This document shows, piece by piece, positions 62,001 through 64,000 of a stretch of 64,000 nt of DNA (positions within the stretch are counted from its first letter, which is position 1; each line of letters opens with the position of its first letter). The DNA comes from Sipunculus nudus (lineage: Eukaryota; Annelida; Sipuncula; Golfingiida; Sipunculidae), in assembly GCA_026874595.1 (NCBI GenBank), contig CM049315.1, positions 37,094,164 to 37,158,163 of the forward strand. Reading direction: 5' to 3'. Under the pieces are notes generated by a model. That model saw only the letters and a list, made by a program, of their open reading frames with translations, was not told the origin of the DNA and did not search any database. Both the position numbers and the translations under genes were made by a program.

Positions 62001-64000
62001 GTTCACGACTGAACGGCAAGGCGGCTTCCACTGTGATGTGTTCTGACGAACTGTCCTGTCGTCCGGCGGCTTGCGCTAACCCTGTCGTGCAACAAAATAT
62101 TGTGTCCATGTCACATTGCGGCACTGTGTAACAGTCGTTTTCGTTTGTACATGTGAACAACCAGTTCCCTTCGTAACGCGCACCCTCTCTAGTACTCAAA
62201 GCGATATCGTGTTCTCCGCGTGCCTCGAAAAACTGTTGAAATATAGTACATTGCGTTTGGAAAGTACTTGGGTCATTCAGAAACATAACAGTGTCTTCTG
62301 ACAATAATGGACGCACTACGGACATGTGGTCTGCTGCGGCGTCTAATTCGTTGTGGCCATCAGACTGTTCTCGGATATGCATCCACGCAGAGACGGGTCC
62401 GATAATTTCGTAAAGGCTAGAACACGTATTTGGCTCGGGTTTCCGCATTAGTCGCGTGAAACCTAAACTTGTGGAATTTGCCACAGCAGCAACCAAAGGA
62501 ACACCGGGCGGTTTGGTTGCGTACACGTCGTCAATGTGAGCAAAGCTGTAATGTGAACGTGGGTTGTCAACGTTGCCGTGCGTGACCTCCTGCATGCACA
62601 CATGCAAGCTCAAATGTGCCTGCACTAACACACGTTCCTGTAACGGGGAGGGTTGAGTTCGCAGCACAACGTGCACCATGTGGTTTAAACACTCTTCTGG
62701 TAACCAACCGCCCGGGTCAGATGGGTACGTGTAACCTGACACACAAACGTCCATTATCACACGCGTTGAATTCCACGTTTCGTAACCTACCGTGATATTG
62801 TTTTTCTTTAACACTGTGAGCATTCGGGCTTGTTGATCCATTTGACAGTTTACTCTTGCCAACCAGGCGGAACAGAGTTGCCTTAATGCGTCAGGGAAGG
62901 GATGGAGCATTATACCTGTTCCAGACTGGTATGAGATAACTTGTTTGAACAGGAGGTCGCATTCCGCCCGGCTATCGTATTCTACACAAGAGCCCCAATT
63001 GTTCTCTTTCTGGCTCTTTTTATAAATGTTATGTGTTTTTTCTTGGTGCAACTGCCTGACATCCTTTTGGGAAAGCGTACATTTGTACACCTTAGGGATG
63101 TTATCCAGCCAGACGCGCACGCGTTTCAGGTTTTCTTTGTCGTCTGTGTCGTCATGTGACACGTGCCGAACAAACGCGGTCATCAAACGTTCTCTGACGA
63201 CCATACCGTCACACCACCACGATTCTTCACACTCTCGTCTTTCGTCTGGTGTGTCAAGATGCGTCGCCCTTTGTATCAATTCCAAAAACGCTTGGTATGC
63301 ATCGATCCTCGTTTTACACGTGTTATATACCTCGTTTAACACTTGCAGACTGACGTTTTCGGTTATGTTGATACGAATTTCTGTGGTTGATGGCCATGTG
63401 TGTTGCAACCTGCTGAAAGCATCTTCCGTTTCCATCATCATACGGGATAGTTCTTCCCTTTTGTTTTGCACATCCGCCTTATACGAACCTACAGTTCCGT
63501 AGGGGATGGAATCATGTTGTAAAAGGTTGCGCAGGTTTTGTTCCGTATATTCCATAATTGCCACTGACATCTGCACAGCTTGTTGAACAGAACGTCTACA
63601 TTCGGTGAGACGCCCCTCTACGTGTGTATAGTCGTGCAGCTGTTGCTGCTGCATGTCAAACAGACTGAAGACCATAAGGCTTGCTAAACATCCGAGAGTG
63701 TGATGCACCGATAACGCGTTCGCGTGATACGTCATCTGTTCAGTATGTAAGGAGATGAGGTCGAGATGTAGTTTGTCGGCGAGTATCAACATTCGCTGCG
63801 TGACATCTTCCTCTATATCCGCAGCTAACTGTTCTACGACACAAGACATGATGTCTGGTACGCTGCGCATGTTGTCTGTTTGAGAATGCGACATTTCCTC
63901 TGTGTACTTCTTCCCCATTAGCGCACGAGTGTCGTCCATATACCTGTTGCATATGTGTTCGTACCACTTACAGGATGTTAAAATGCATTGTATGATCAAC
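59002..64000 (-). CDS. C-terminal part of a very large protein (5' truncated)
   Basis: At least 1665 residues are visible, and the frame is open to the window edge, so the start is beyond 64000. The visible N-terminal part is helical (about the first 330 residues, with Gln-rich coiled-coil-like stretches such as DMQQQQLHDYTHVEGRL), followed by a long globular middle with many Cys and Trp. The last 400 residues are disordered and Ser/Thr/Arg-rich, with three imperfect repeats of a SPYTKVSTES.V...Y type (about 59520-59690). Large tegument proteins of herpesviruses have this plan (globular core, disordered tail), but no protease or other motif confirms it. Alternative: a lineage-specific virion protein. 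Confidence 0.75.
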   Translation of the reverse strand, partial: LIIQCILTSCKWYEHICNRYMDDTRALMGKKYTEEMSHSQTDNMRSVPDIMSCVVEQLAADIEEDVTQRMLILADKLHLDLISLHTEQMTYHANALSVHHTLGCLASLMVFSLFDMQQQQLHDYTHVEGRLTECRRSVQQAVQMSVAIMEYTEQNLRNLLQHDSIPYGTVGSYKADVQNKREELSRMMMETEDAFSRLQHTWPSTTEIRINITENVSLQVLNEVYNTCKTRIDAYQAFLELIQRATHLDTPDERRECEESWWCDGMVVRERLMTAFVRHVSHDDTDDKENLKRVRVWLDNIPKVYKCTLSQKDVRQLHQEKTHNIYKKSQKENNWGSCVEYDSRAECDLLFKQVISYQSGTGIMLHPFPDALRQLCSAWLARVNCQMDQQARMLTVLKKNNITVGYETWNSTRVIMDVCVSGYTYPSDPGGWLPEECLNHMVHVVLRTQPSPLQERVLVQAHLSLHVCMQEVTHGNVDNPRSHYSFAHIDDVYATKPPGVPLVAAVANSTSLGFTRLMRKPEPNTCSSLYEIIGPVSAWMHIREQSDGHNELDAAADHMSVVRPLLSEDTVMFLNDPSTFQTQCTIFQQFFEARGEHDIALSTREGARYEGNWLFTCTNENDCYTVPQCDMDTIFCCTTGLAQAAGRQDSSSEHITVEAALPFSREPLDRITTKQTVSVTDLIPNDGTSNTSGLYKVARHVFRVLECVYPLITRQTLEALKAEHGRQTGVETRSDGVKGWWISSQKAQETWHCLWVYGIRFCLAMKKVNSARAINGEQDVGPWGELPTFFNVCGRPVYNLKDKDLFQWVRMTDSIISDTGRTSHLFWLATCTAAVFAFCGSNVHWGLKALLGKTGLHHYVLSKDIPTRWSTNNQPRWDDRLCLRVAETLRGFMAYAVTAGRMIDSEVLETLWAQHGHGVGSVWDHILEEYTHLPTRCGNENNGFQFEEREVAMHEAADMQRSVLQHVYGLDKPEEYVQDGSNVRAYDVSWPCSGMKSKAQGWCRFDVILFSLVTGIPLATCYDTVAGSKIPFHREWTNSTYNPNVDRIIDPASAYPAPLTADTCPTDILRYFFSFDQSALPLFAALPRSSASSSTHVPVNKYLDGLRGSTFIPIISVQILTDGLNTDGGERFLPTGYAVANEHNEKVNQLSFTYGERICGPVEVERGWFRKVYRVRTTKASDDAGLIPWCDRGHLECVSSDQHPEFPLQMYTNEEVARPNDNETQFHVDELSETELQNLNVQQHHMTQGHTGSEDDGVSLFHEIQQTEEFLNSNSRDISPLTVSQTASDISCAYVRSKSDDDVQEHLPNRKQHRSYEFFDDVITQGQIDSGPYAQQRADLGRELTEPFANMSIGDIRTLSGTAETQNVSSDTYETGDRQRLKSYSQPNRPSIHKSKHPNTRRREKGLRLKDTQSHDIIIPNRTNIPAKPTIHVSMLTDPVQTALQHISPYTKVSTESKVIAPQYGAPKTKVPTETGVTVPLYRAPYANVSTKSDVTQSQESDTLLGISIHSSDARDTSYVKDATGAREDHRKNVKSEDTRRQGVQFVYEDQPSRSYQREGQRSTLFGSREMTATPRSPRSSREFIPVDIPVDRHVEHRNMHVPTPGVHKHQTQTKGPIHDSELFTVLCNTLNTIRQTQPLAILPPRKGRNLNDEYDLIRLYMSEE

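Overview
The window looks like part of a large invertebrate herpesvirus genome (Malacoherpesviridae-like, the group that includes the oyster and abalone herpesviruses). The identification rests on recognisable herpesvirus core functions in dense, intron-free genes on both strands: a UL52-type primase, a UL32-like packaging protein followed by a UL31-like nuclear egress protein, a protein kinase fused to an alkaline-nuclease-like domain, a probable major capsid protein and a candidate UL28-like terminase subunit. TATA boxes, Kozak-type starts and AATAAA signals point to transcription in a eukaryotic nucleus. No bacterial genes were seen. The sequence alone cannot say whether this is a free virus or an endogenous copy, but every recognised gene is open, except that two run off the window ends and one helicase is short.

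Layout. 1-1036: end of a truncated gene plus a 54-codon coiled-coil gene. 1037-6500: non-coding repeat region dominated by an imperfect palindrome (about 1980-5262, centre near 3626). The palindrome holds 13 copies of a roughly 106-bp unit, G/C tracts, inward-facing TATA boxes and, in the left arm only, a tRNA-Asn gene; a tandem 279-bp repeat overlaps its right end. 6501-14132: accessory region with a tandem-CARD-like protein, two paralogous double C-type-lectin glycoproteins and a FLYWCH/MULE-type transposase gene with all three acidic catalytic residues. 14756-21528: run of leftward genes (unknown, RING finger, unknown, small membrane protein, OB-fold-like, unknown). 21605-34200: UL28-like candidate, several unknowns, a family-B-polymerase-like protein with an altered active site, and a small paralogue pair member. 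34201-39069: probable major capsid protein. 39341-43161: rightward cluster of two multi-pass membrane proteins (one with a PPPPY late-domain motif), a Bcl-2-like protein and a charged coiled-coil protein. 43515-58870: replication, packaging and egress genes. 59002-64000: C-terminal part of a very large protein.

How the genes work together. Primase, nuclease-kinase, the OB-fold and polymerase-like proteins and the helicase fragment fit DNA replication and processing. The UL28-like, UL32-like and capsid proteins fit assembly and packaging. The UL31-like and PPxY membrane proteins fit egress. The CARD-like, Bcl-2-like and RING proteins fit control of host cell death and immunity. The transposase and tRNA point to capture from a host or mobile element. 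Assignments come from reading motifs by eye; no database search was run.
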